Assembly: GCA_964468345.1 (NCBI GenBank)
Contig: CAYXVZ010000003.1
Coordinates: 1-64,000 of the forward strand
Reading direction: 5' to 3'
Length of the DNA: 64,000 bases
Source of the DNA: DALYLB01 sp964468345
GTDB taxonomy: Bacteria > Acidobacteriota > Blastocatellia > RBC074
A program made the translations under genes and the position numbers. This document shows, in pieces, positions 33,580-42,342 of this stretch. A model generated the notes under the pieces. The model searched no databases, was not told the DNA's origin, and was given only the letters and a program-made list of their open reading frames with translations. Each line of letters starts with the position of its first letter. The stretch's first letter is position 1.

Positions 33580-34566
33580 TTACTGTCCGGGAGGCGCCTC
33601 TTTCTTCTCGTTTGCTTGAGGCGCCGAAAGGTTGAAGGTCAGGAAGCCTGTGATCGGTGCTTTATCATTGGCGAACAGATCCGCGGGGAACTCCCATTGC
33701 ATTGCGGCGGATGCGGCTTCCTGATTCATTTCCGGAAAAGTGGACCCATACGGTTGCGCCGCCTTGACCTTTCCATCCGGGCCGATTTCGACGATGACGC
33801 GAACGACGCCGCTGGAGGCATATTCCCGAGTTGATGCCGATAGCTCCGGCAGAACTTTCTTGACGGCTTTTTCCTGCAGGGCGACCGACTGCCGTTCATC
33901 GAAATATCGAGACGGCTGCGGATCTTTTTCGAGATCCACGGAGAAGGCAAAAACCAGGTACAGATCATTTCCTTCGAACTTGGCGACACTGGCTGCCGGC
34001 CGGACGAATTTGACATAGTCTGTGGGAATCATTTTCATGCTTGAGGCGGCATAAAAATAGCTCATCCCGTTTTCCACCTCCATCGGCTGAATGGCGTAGG
34101 TGACCGGCTTTTTGTTTCTGTCGTCACCGAAATGGAGGGCGATTTCCGAGATCAGTGTCGTGCCGGGGGTAACGCCATCGCCGGGACTTTGGGCTCCATT
34201 GAGCTGTATGTCGAGCGAACGGCCGTCTGCCTGGCGAATCAAGGACAGGACAGTGGGCTTCGAGGTGCGAAAGACCTTTCGCGTTTCCGTGCGGAGCAAC
34301 CCGGCTTCAAAACCAGGATAGGTTTTGCCCAGTGCACGAAGCCATTTATCGTGCCCCGACAGGCTGGAGGATTTCATCTTAAAAATCTGGTTGCTGACCT
34401 CTTCATAGCTCCCCCGCTTCGCCTGAATCTGAAAAATCCGTGTCGTGACATAAATCGGTTTGATCGATCGGTCTTCATGCTCAGATTTTTCTTGCGCCTT
34501 TGCCAGCGGCGTCAGAGCGAGAAATAAAACCAGCAGGGTCTGAAGACGGAAACGGCGGCGTAGCAT
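33580..34566 (-). CDS. TonB C-terminal domain protein
   Basis: A 328-residue exported protein with a signal-like N-terminus (RLQTLLVLFLALTPLAKA). The middle part is of unknown fold, with a beta-rich segment (RSLDIQLNGAQS, YAIQPMEVENGMSYFYAA). The last about 100 residues resemble a TonB energy-transducer C-terminal domain: SGVVRVIVEIGPDGKVKAAQPYGSTFPEMNQEAASAAMQWEF is its typical pattern. A proline-rich periplasm-spanning region is lacking, so it may not energise receptors. AGGAGG upstream supports ATG 34566 rather than 34590. Confidence 0.68.
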   Translation of the reverse strand: MLRRRFRLQTLLVLFLALTPLAKAQEKSEHEDRSIKPIYVTTRIFQIQAKRGSYEEVSNQIFKMKSSSLSGHDKWLRALGKTYPGFEAGLLRTETRKVFRTSKPTVLSLIRQADGRSLDIQLNGAQSPGDGVTPGTTLISEIALHFGDDRNKKPVTYAIQPMEVENGMSYFYAASSMKMIPTDYVKFVRPAASVAKFEGNDLYLVFAFSVDLEKDPQPSRYFDERQSVALQEKAVKKVLPELSASTREYASSGVVRVIVEIGPDGKVKAAQPYGSTFPEMNQEAASAAMQWEFPADLFANDKAPITGFLTFNLSAPQANEKKEAPPGQ

Positions 34567-34665
34567 TGATTCGAACCTCCTAGGGTGCAAGGATGAAGAA
34601 ATAGGAAAAAGCCGGGGTGGTCCGGGCTTCGATGCAGAAAGGCAATGGATCGGTTTGCCGGAAAT

Positions 34666-35502
34666 TTACCTGCGTTCCGCGGCAAGGGAGGGGCGCAACT
34701 GACTGGCATCGCGACTCAGGGAGTCGAGCTGTCCCATAATTGGCGCCGTCTGCTGCAGGATTTCCTTGGTCATTTCGATCGAGGAAAGCAGGGAATCGAA
34801 GTCGAGCGAAAGAATGTGTTCCGGCGTCGGCATTGTGACGACCTGATCGTTCACAAGGCCGAAAAAGTTTTCGATCATCTGCAATTGCGCTTCGACCCGT
34901 TTGACGCTGCGTTCGATGTCATCAAAGGTTTGGACCCGTCTTCGCAGGATCTGCACGTTTTTCTCGTGAAGCGCACGGGTTGCTTCATCGGCAAATTGCA
35001 GTTGCCGCTCGGCCTGTCGCAATTGATTTTCAACCGCCTGCCGGTTGATCAGGCGGAGGTGATTTTTCCGCCGGCGATATTCATCGAGGAGGTCGACAAA
35101 CGCTTCCCAGGTGGATTCCAATTCCGCCAGTTGCGGCGGCTCTTCGTTCAGGCGGGCAAATTTGCGGTAGTTGTCCCCGATCTGTTTTTTCATCCAGCTC
35201 AGGTACTCCACGGCTTCACGCTCGCGCGGATCGAAGGTCTTGATAAGTTCCATCCGCTCTTTGCGGCGGTGTTCATCCAGCAGGCCGCGGGAACGCCGAT
35301 CCACAATGCGGCGATAAAAGGTTGATGCCGGAACCGTGACGAGGTAGGCCCCTTCCATGACGAGAGTCGCAGCCAGGACAACTGTCGGTTCAAGAAATCC
35401 ACTGGTTGCGGAATACGCCGCGGCCGCGGTTGCGATCAGCAACCCGCCGATGTTGAGTGGCTCCTTGAGCGCCTCTTTGAGATAGGAAGGCTTGAATTCC
35501 AT
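34666..35502 (-). CDS. coiled-coil membrane protein next to pspA
   Basis: A 278-residue protein I do not recognise. Two hydrophobic segments near the N-terminus (about residues 18-62, GGLLIATAAAAYSATSGF and VVLAATLVMEGAYLVTV) are followed by long charged helices with coiled-coil character (about 80-235, for example ENQLRQAERQLQFADEATRALHEK). It lies 26 bases downstream of pspA in the same direction. The arrangement suggests a membrane partner of PspA in envelope-stress protection, by analogy with PspB/C-type neighbours, though there is no sequence resemblance to those. Confidence 0.65.
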   Translation of the reverse strand: MEFKPSYLKEALKEPLNIGGLLIATAAAAYSATSGFLEPTVVLAATLVMEGAYLVTVPASTFYRRIVDRRSRGLLDEHRRKERMELIKTFDPREREAVEYLSWMKKQIGDNYRKFARLNEEPPQLAELESTWEAFVDLLDEYRRRKNHLRLINRQAVENQLRQAERQLQFADEATRALHEKNVQILRRRVQTFDDIERSVKRVEAQLQMIENFFGLVNDQVVTMPTPEHILSLDFDSLLSSIEMTKEILQQTAPIMGQLDSLSRDASQLRPSLAAERR

Positions 35503-35528
35503 CTTGCGTTCAGGCTTTCATTCAAAAA

Positions 35529-36299
35529 TTATTCAGAGCGTTTTCGCTCTTGCGGGATAAGATCCGTTGCATTGAGATTATGATCGGCGCTCGAGGTCGG
35601 TGTGCCATCGTTCAGCGCGGGACGGGAAGCGGACGGAAGCATTCCCATCTGTTGTTTATACGCCGAGAGCATATCCTGTGCTTCGACATTCGCCAGTTCA
35701 TGCTCGATATTCATCATACGAGCGTCCAGGCTGGTCGAGGCCAGTTCGGCTTTTGCCTCCGCCGAGGCCGAACGGTTGGCGATTTTCTCGCGCATATCGT
35801 CGAAGGTCTGGGAATAATCGCCCATTTGAAAGCTGGACATGGTCTGGGCCAATTGTTCCTGCATCGCAGCCTGTTTGCTGGCGGAAACCAGTTGCCGGGC
35901 TTCAGCCTGGCGGCGATTGATTTGCGCCATATAATTGTCAAACATCTCCCGAGCCTTGACCGAAGCTGCTTTTGCGGCGACGTGATTGCGCTGTGCGGTT
36001 TCCAGCGAGCGCTGCGCAATCTGCAATTCGGCGATCAGCGCCGTTGCGACGTCATCTTTTCCAACGCGGATCGCAGCCTTGATTTTATTATCAAGATCCG
36101 TCATCCGGGCCTGACTCGCGCGAATCTCGCCTTCAAGGCGTTTTTCGGTGGCCATCACCTGCGCGACGTTGTTGCGCATTTTCGGCACTTCATCGTTCAT
36201 ATCTCGAATCAGTTGTTGCAGGATTTTCTCGGGATCCTCGGCGCTATCGATGATTCCACCGAAAATTGAGCGAAACAGCCTTGTGAGACGAGTCCACAT
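35529..36299 (-). CDS. pspA: PspA/IM30 family membrane-protecting protein
   Basis: A 256-residue almost entirely helical protein of the PspA/Vipp1 family, which forms large rings or rods on the inner membrane and limits proton leakage under envelope stress. The N-terminal amphipathic helix (MWTRLTRLFRSIFGGIIDSAEDPEKIL) is typical, followed by coiled helices with KMRNNVAQVMATEKRLEGEI. The start is taken at ATG 36299, where the family N-terminus begins, although the frame is open to 36410. GTGGAG lies upstream. It is followed by the coiled-coil membrane gene. Confidence 0.86.
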   Translation of the reverse strand: MWTRLTRLFRSIFGGIIDSAEDPEKILQQLIRDMNDEVPKMRNNVAQVMATEKRLEGEIRASQARMTDLDNKIKAAIRVGKDDVATALIAELQIAQRSLETAQRNHVAAKAASVKAREMFDNYMAQINRRQAEARQLVSASKQAAMQEQLAQTMSSFQMGDYSQTFDDMREKIANRSASAEAKAELASTSLDARMMNIEHELANVEAQDMLSAYKQQMGMLPSASRPALNDGTPTSSADHNLNATDLIPQERKRSE

Positions 36300-36403
36300 T
36301 GTTCTTGTTCTCCACGCGGTGCGAATCTGGCGGCACGGGGCGTCTTTTTCTTCACGGATCGACATACTGCGCGTCCGGAGCGGGGCATCCCCATAGATGC
36401 CGG

Positions 36404-36423
36404 CCATCAAATTAATTTGATGG
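36404..36423. promoter_or_regulatory. perfect 20-bp palindrome upstream of pspA
   Basis: CCATCAAATTAATTTGATGG reads the same on both strands and lies 105 bases upstream of the pspA start. A minus-strand -10-like TATACT sits further upstream at 36502-36507, so the palindrome would fall in the 5' leader just past the start of transcription. It is a good candidate operator for a dimeric regulator, but no partner regulator is encoded nearby. The remaining divergent gap to 36793 holds no gene. Confidence 0.5.
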
Positions 36424-36793
36424 TATCGGGGGAAGATACGTCTGAGCCGTTGTCTGAGTTCACCCCGAACACCAAAAGTTGTTGAATTTCAGACAAAAGG
36501 CAGTATAGCAGCAGCAATTCACAAAGTCACACATCCGCCTTCATGACTGGTCCGGGCTCTATCTTGAACAGGTAAACCATTGCAAACATTTTCAATAATC
36601 GGGTACTCTAAGCTGTCACTTCAACTGGCGAAGCCGAGGAGCAAGCGGAATCATACAGTCATCTATTCTTCCAGTGCCTTGTTCGGGCAAGGCCTTGAAC
36701 GTGAACTGTTGAAGCCAGGATTTCCGAAGGCCGGCGCTCCGGATGGGTACCCGCATTCACGAAAGACAGACAGGTATTAAGAGGTTATATTCG

Positions 36794-39700
36794 ATGGCAA
36801 ATACTTTGCCGCCAATTCCACAGCATCACCCAGAATCTGCGATCGTTTCCCACCCGCGGGGCGAGTTTTCCCTGATCCAGGAATGGTATGGAGATTTGGT
36901 TGAGTTGGCCGGCCTTGGGATTTGGGTCTTCAATGCAGACGGAAAAACGACCTATGTAAATCGGCCGTTGGCGGATGCGCTCGGCTATGCCGTGGACGAG
37001 ATGACGTCGCTGCCGATTTCTGAATTATGCGATATTGCCACGCAGATGCCTGAAATCGGCCTCAGTGCGCGTCCGCGCACAGCGGGGCACCATGTTCATG
37101 AAGTGAAGATGGTGCATAAGACGGGACGAGAAATATGGTTTCTGATCACCACATCTTCGATTGTGGACCGGGACGGAGAATTTCGAGGCGCCGTTTCGAT
37201 GCTGATGAATATCACGGACCGAAAGCGGATCGAGTCGGAAAGGAGGGAGATCGAGGATGTGTTGCGGAACAGCGAAACGCGGTACCGAACCGTTTTCGAT
37301 AATACCCTCGACGGGTTGGTGATTTTTGATGACGAAATGCGTTATCTCGATGCGAACCCGGCGGCGCTGCGCGACTTTGACCTGACCCGTGAAGAATTGC
37401 TGTCACACAAAGTGACGGATTTTGTTCGGCCCGAGAATCGAAGCGGTTTCACCAATTTCGTCGGAAGAATTCATGCGGAAGGCAAAGCCGTGGGCGTCTT
37501 TCATCGGACGATTAATGGGCGGGAAAAAACCTTTGAATATAAGGCGTCGGCAAACTTTCTTCCGGGCCAGCATATCGCGGTCATGCGCGATATCACGGAG
37601 CGTGTTCGGAATGAAAAACTGATTGCCGGGCAGGTCGAGGTCCTGGAAATGATCGCGACGGGCCGCCGATTGAGAGAAATTCTCAACCGAATCGCCTGCC
37701 TGGTGGAAGATGTCGATCCGCAATTGCGGGCGGCGGTTTTACTTGTGTCGGAAGACGGGCGTCGATTATCGATGACCGCCGCGCCCAACTTGCCGGGGCC
37801 ATTCATTGAGGCTGCGCAGAAAATTCCGGTGGAATGCGGCATGGGAACTTGTGCGACGGCAATTCTGGAAGGTGCAGAAACCGTTGCGGAGGATATTTCG
37901 ACAAGCCCCTATTGGGAGAAAATCAAGGAGGTTCCGCTTGCATTTGGCTTTACGGGAAGCGTATCCACAGCGATACAGTCGGCATCGCGCAATGTGCTGG
38001 GCACAATCTGTTTTCTGTTCCAGGAATCTGTCACGCCGACCTCATGGCATCGAAATCTGATGGCTACGGCAACCAACCTCGCCAGTATTGCGATTACACG
38101 AACGCAATATGAAGAAAAGCTACGAGAGAGCGAAGCCCGGTTCCGCGCGATGATCGAAAAGAACGCGGACGGAATTGCTTTGCTGGATCGGGAGGGCAGG
38201 ATCACTTATTGCAGTCCGGCTATCACGCAGATCCTTGGCTATGATGCGAAAGACCTGGTTGGGAAAGTCGACCCCAGCCGGATTCATCCGGAAGATCGCG
38301 TGCGCGTCATGGAAGAGCTTCAGACCCTGCTTTGCAATCCGGGGATGTCGGCATCGATCGAATGCAGGGTGCGAAGCAAAGAGAGAGAGTGGCTATGGCT
38401 CGATATGGCCGGGACGAATCTTCTTCACGATCCGGACATGCAGGCGATCGTGATCAATTTGCGGGATAAGACGGCCAGAAAGAATGTCGAAGCAGCGCTT
38501 CGCGCTTCGGAAGAGCGTTTTTCCAAGGCATTTCAGGCCAGTCCGATTCCGGCCTCGATTTCGACGCTGGAGGAAGGGCGCTTTGTCGATGTCAACGATG
38601 TCTGGCTGCGAACCATGGGATATACGCGGGAGGAAGTGATCGGAAAAACTTCGCAGGAAATCAACTTCGTCATTCCCAGCGTTCCCCGGCAGGAGTTGAT
38701 CGATCGTGTCAAGCGCGAAGGCGGCGTGAAGGGCTGGGAATTCGGCATCCGGCTTCGCAATGGCGACAAGCGGACATTTCTTGGCGCCGTGGAAATTATC
38801 GAGCTCGATGGCGCGGAATATTTCCTGGTCGTCAGCCAGGACATCACGCTGCGAAAGGAAATGGAGGACAAGATCCGCGTTTCCGAAGAGCGTTTCTCCA
38901 AGGCATTCAACTCCAGTCCGCTGCCGCTATCGATTTCCACCTTCGATGAAGGCCGTTATATCAATGTCAACCAGGCGTGGCTGGATGCCATGGGCTATAG
39001 CCGCGAGGAAATTATCGGAAAAACCGCGGTCGAAGTGAATTTGCAGGCGGTCAAGGTTCAACGCGAACACGTCATCGAACGTCTGAAACGCGAAGGCCAG
39101 TTGCGCGACTGGGAAGTGTGCTATCGGTTGAAAAGCGGCGAAATCCGCACTTTTCAGCTCTCGATTGAAATCATTCAGCTCGAGGACAAGGATTTTCTAC
39201 TCACCACAAGCAAGGACATCACCGAGCGGAAACGAAACGAGGATCGGCTGCGTCGCTCGGAAATGCGATACAGGTTATTGTTCGAGCGAAATCTGGGTGG
39301 CGTGTACCGCACGAGTCTCGATGGCTCTTTGCTCGAAGGAAATCTCTCGTTTGCGAGGATTCTCAGTTTCGGATCCTTCGATGAACTGCGCGGGAAAAAC
39401 TTCTGGGAGTATTACGCTAATGAGGACGAGCCCGCGAAAATCATTGAAGCGCTGCGCAAATTTGGACGTGTCAGTAATTACGAAGTAGAGCTCAGGCGAT
39501 CGGACGGGACGAGGATCTGGACGCTTTCGAATATCACCTTTGTCCCATCGGAAGAGGGCGAGGCCGAAATTTTGGAAGGCGTGGTTCTCGACATCACGGA
39601 ACTAAAACTCGCACAAGAGGCGGTGCGCGAATCCCGCGAGCGGTACAAGGCGCTATTCGACCACAGCTTTGTCGGAATCTATCGAACGACCCTGGACGGC

Positions 39701-40675
39701 AAAGTGCTTGAATGCAACGAAGCGCTTGCCAACATGTTTCGGTACGAGTCGCCGGAGGAGATCCGCGAAATCAGCGCCTGGGATCTGTATTTCGATCCGC
39801 GGGACCGGGAGGAAGTTTTCAGTGACGCAGTGCGGTCCAATCGATTTACGAATGTCGAGCGCAGGATGCGCCGCAAGGACGGCACTCCCATCTGGACCTT
39901 ATCCAACGGAACGCTTTTCGAGAGCGGAAACAATCGCGAGCAGATTTTAGAAGGCGTCATCCTCGACATCACCGATCGAAAAAAATCCGAAGACGAATTG
40001 CGCGATCATCGCGGCCAACTGCGCGCGCTTTCCGCCCGCGTTGAATCCGTGCGTGAAGAGGAGCGGAAGAGCATCGCCCGAGAAATTCATGATCAGTTGG
40101 GCCAGTTGATGACCGGATTGAAGCTGGAGTTCGCCTGGGTCGAAAAAAGAATCAATCAAACCGAAGACCAGTTGTTGCGGGAGAAACTGATTCCGAAGAT
40201 GAATGAGATCGACGAACTTCTCGATACGACGATCCAGACCGTGCGGGATATCGCATCGAAATTACGGCCGGGGCATCTGGATGACCTCGGGCTGATCGCG
40301 GCCATTCAGTGGGAAGCGAAAAATACCTGCAATCGAATTGGCGTCAAACCGGAATTCAATCTGTGCCGCGAGCCCGCGAATCTGGCCTCGGATGTTTCCA
40401 TCGGCCTGTTTCGAATCTTCCAGGAGATCATGACCAATGTCGCCCGGCATGCCCAGGCGACCAAGGTTCAGATCAATCTCTCAGACAATGATGAGATGAT
40501 CGTTCTCATCGTCAAAGACGACGGTGTCGGCATCACGCCGGAAAAACTCAACAATCCGAAATCCCTCGGCTTGATCGGAATGAAGGAGCGTGCGCTGCTG
40601 CTCGAAGGCGAGGTGCAGGTCGAACCCGGCCGTCGTCGCGGCACCAAGGTCACGGTGCGAATTCCGCGGAAATGA
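36794..40675 (+). CDS. cytoplasmic multi-PAS/GAF sensor histidine kinase
   Basis: A 1,293-residue kinase with no membrane segments. Order: PAS1 (about 33), PAS2 (158), GAF (286-440), PAS3 (444), PAS4 (571), PAS5 (696), PAS6 (823), PAS7 (946), HisKA_3 dimerization domain with phosphoacceptor His1099 in REIHDQLGQLMTGLKLE, and an HATPase_c domain with the N-box QEIMTNVARHA and G1 DDGVGI. PAS4/PAS5 (RFSKAFQASP and RFSKAFNSSP) and PAS6/PAS7 (GGVYRTSLDG and VGIYRTTLDG) are pairs of recent duplicates. HisKA_3 kinases normally partner NarL/LuxR-type regulators, but none is in the window, so it is an orphan. AAGAGG precedes ATG 36794. Confidence 0.92.
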   Translation: MANTLPPIPQHHPESAIVSHPRGEFSLIQEWYGDLVELAGLGIWVFNADGKTTYVNRPLADALGYAVDEMTSLPISELCDIATQMPEIGLSARPRTAGHHVHEVKMVHKTGREIWFLITTSSIVDRDGEFRGAVSMLMNITDRKRIESERREIEDVLRNSETRYRTVFDNTLDGLVIFDDEMRYLDANPAALRDFDLTREELLSHKVTDFVRPENRSGFTNFVGRIHAEGKAVGVFHRTINGREKTFEYKASANFLPGQHIAVMRDITERVRNEKLIAGQVEVLEMIATGRRLREILNRIACLVEDVDPQLRAAVLLVSEDGRRLSMTAAPNLPGPFIEAAQKIPVECGMGTCATAILEGAETVAEDISTSPYWEKIKEVPLAFGFTGSVSTAIQSASRNVLGTICFLFQESVTPTSWHRNLMATATNLASIAITRTQYEEKLRESEARFRAMIEKNADGIALLDREGRITYCSPAITQILGYDAKDLVGKVDPSRIHPEDRVRVMEELQTLLCNPGMSASIECRVRSKEREWLWLDMAGTNLLHDPDMQAIVINLRDKTARKNVEAALRASEERFSKAFQASPIPASISTLEEGRFVDVNDVWLRTMGYTREEVIGKTSQEINFVIPSVPRQELIDRVKREGGVKGWEFGIRLRNGDKRTFLGAVEIIELDGAEYFLVVSQDITLRKEMEDKIRVSEERFSKAFNSSPLPLSISTFDEGRYINVNQAWLDAMGYSREEIIGKTAVEVNLQAVKVQREHVIERLKREGQLRDWEVCYRLKSGEIRTFQLSIEIIQLEDKDFLLTTSKDITERKRNEDRLRRSEMRYRLLFERNLGGVYRTSLDGSLLEGNLSFARILSFGSFDELRGKNFWEYYANEDEPAKIIEALRKFGRVSNYEVELRRSDGTRIWTLSNITFVPSEEGEAEILEGVVLDITELKLAQEAVRESRERYKALFDHSFVGIYRTTLDGKVLECNEALANMFRYESPEEIREISAWDLYFDPRDREEVFSDAVRSNRFTNVERRMRRKDGTPIWTLSNGTLFESGNNREQILEGVILDITDRKKSEDELRDHRGQLRALSARVESVREEERKSIAREIHDQLGQLMTGLKLEFAWVEKRINQTEDQLLREKLIPKMNEIDELLDTTIQTVRDIASKLRPGHLDDLGLIAAIQWEAKNTCNRIGVKPEFNLCREPANLASDVSIGLFRIFQEIMTNVARHAQATKVQINLSDNDEMIVLIVKDDGVGITPEKLNNPKSLGLIGMKERALLLEGEVQVEPGRRRGTKVTVRIPRK

Positions 40676-40681
40676 CGGTGC

Positions 40682-41527
40682 TCACTTCTGGCGGGACTCG
40701 CGGGCGGTTTGCCAGGCAATCCGCTGCAGGGCCGCGGCTTCAGGCGCTGACACATTCACCAGCATACTTTCCGTATCCGCGGCTGCCTTGCCGCTCGTGT
40801 CCAGGCTGATGCCACGAATCATCCCGGGCAAGCCTTCCGGACTTTTATCGAATAAAACGGAATAAAACACGCAGGCAGCCAGATAGGACCCGCGCGGCGA
40901 GGGATGGCTCTTGTCAGCGATATGCAATTCGAAGTCCGGCTTTTCTTTGAGAGCGCGTTGCCAGGCGAGTCCAGCGGGGACGATCATTGCGTTGAGTTCA
41001 TGGGCGATCGATTGATAGGCCGCAGTCAGCGCGGATTGTGATTCCGGCGCATTCTGTCGCGCCCAGGTCATATAAAAGACCGTTTTGGCGCCCGCCTTTC
41101 TTATTTCCTGATCGAACAGTCGCGCATATTCATAAAAGGTTTTCGGATCGTTGATTTGCGGTACCCCGTTGACCATCGGCGATGGTCCGAGAGTGCTTTG
41201 CTCCTGCAGGACGACAAAATCCCACCGGGAGCGGCGAATTGCTTCGAGCGCTTTGTGATCCTCCCAGTGTTTTTTCAGCGTCGCGCCCCCCACGGTGACC
41301 CGGTCCGTGACAAGTTTTTTCTGGCCGGGAGCGGCTGCGCTGAGCCCGCTGAGGATGGCGGGAAGATTGTTGAAATAGGTATAGCTGTTTCCGATGAAGA
41401 GGATTCGGACGGCGCTGTTATCCTGCGCCATCGCCGGCGGTCTGACCGGCGATGCCGGACTGAGCGTAAGCTGGCAAAGAACAAACAGCGGCAGCAGCCG
41501 GGCACATGGAACTCGGAAAATTTTCAT
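40682..41527 (-). CDS. SGNH/GDSL-type hydrolase
   Basis: A 281-residue exported esterase-like protein with a signal-like N-terminus (ARLLPLFVLCQLTLSPASP). Block I is ILFIGNSYTYFNNLP with nucleophile Ser48. Block V is DKSHPSPRGSYLAACVFY, providing the Asp/His pair. FVVLQEQST fits the oxyanion-hole region. Substrates in this family are ester- or acetyl-bearing sugars and lipids. It is the last gene of a five-gene minus-strand operon (8-base gap to the HEAT-repeat gene). Its stop lies only 6 bases from the end of the convergent kinase gene, and no terminator fits between them. Confidence 0.8.
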   Translation of the reverse strand: MKIFRVPCARLLPLFVLCQLTLSPASPVRPPAMAQDNSAVRILFIGNSYTYFNNLPAILSGLSAAAPGQKKLVTDRVTVGGATLKKHWEDHKALEAIRRSRWDFVVLQEQSTLGPSPMVNGVPQINDPKTFYEYARLFDQEIRKAGAKTVFYMTWARQNAPESQSALTAAYQSIAHELNAMIVPAGLAWQRALKEKPDFELHIADKSHPSPRGSYLAACVFYSVLFDKSPEGLPGMIRGISLDTSGKAAADTESMLVNVSAPEAAALQRIAWQTARESRQK

Positions 41528-41535
41528 AACAACTC

Positions 41536-42342
41536 TCAGCGATTTTTATTGAGCGTGCGCAATGCGCGTTTAACGATATAGGCTGTTTCGGCCGTCGGCG
41601 AGCGTGTTTCCCACTGCGCGCACAGATCCCGAACCCAATCGGGCCGGGACTTGCTCGCATCGTTCAGCCAGTTGGCCACCGAATCCCGCACATATTTCGA
41701 CGAATCGTTATGCAACGGTTCCAGCACGGGCATTCCAAGTTCAGGCGAAACCTTCAAAGCCTCGATGTGCCGGCACCAAACGCCTCGCGGACGCGTGGAT
41801 TCACTGGCGAATCGTCTGAGGTACGCGTGTTTTTCCAGCGTCCATTTTGTCAGCAACCGAATGGCTTTGGGCAGGTCCTTTTCAATCGCCGGCCGAACGG
41901 CCATCCATGCGGTTTCGCGCAAACCTGAATTGGCATCCGCGGCGAAGGGACGAACACGGAAAAGCTTCGCCTCAATCGAAAGCGACTCATCGAGCCCGAT
42001 CATCAGGACGGCCCAGCTGCGGACAATGTCTGAAGGATGCGTCGCGAGTTTCGCGAAAACGGATTCGCCTTTCTGCCCTTGTGGCAAATGCGCGAGCAGC
42101 GTCGTCGCAATCGCGGAAAGAGAGGCCAGTTGACCGGGTTTCGCAAGCGCTGCGATGCTATCGAGTGCAGGGCGCAAGGCGGTTTTGAGGCCGAGCGCCG
42201 GCAGTACGGCTTCAAGCAACTGCTCTTGATCGACCGCCAGCCATTCGACCAGATTGACGCTTTCGATTCGGCCTTCGTTGAGCGCCTGCAATACATCGGG
42301 CGGAATATCACTGATCCGCTGCGCGCCTTTCCGCTTCTCCAT
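41536..42342 (-). CDS. AlkC/AlkD-type DNA alkylation repair HEAT protein
   Basis: A 268-residue all-helical protein with HEAT-like repeats (DIVRSWAVLMIGLDESLSIEAKLFRVRPFAAD, SKYVRDSVANWLNDASKSRPDWV), typical of the AlkC/AlkD superfamily of 3-methyladenine and 7-methylguanine DNA glycosylases. The conserved KYVRDSVANWLND and CRHIEAL segments support AlkC/AlkD-like assignment, but enzymatic activity is not certain. Its ATG directly abuts the TGA of the upstream oxidoreductase gene, so translation is coupled. A DNA-repair protein inside a carbohydrate-type operon is odd. Confidence 0.72.
   Translation of the reverse strand: MEKRKGAQRISDIPPDVLQALNEGRIESVNLVEWLAVDQEQLLEAVLPALGLKTALRPALDSIAALAKPGQLASLSAIATTLLAHLPQGQKGESVFAKLATHPSDIVRSWAVLMIGLDESLSIEAKLFRVRPFAADANSGLRETAWMAVRPAIEKDLPKAIRLLTKWTLEKHAYLRRFASESTRPRGVWCRHIEALKVSPELGMPVLEPLHNDSSKYVRDSVANWLNDASKSRPDWVRDLCAQWETRSPTAETAYIVKRALRTLNKNR

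Noticed and set aside
36794..40675. Hybrid kinase with receiver domain
   Set aside because: No receiver-type Asp/Lys motifs follow the ATPase domain; the protein ends right after it.
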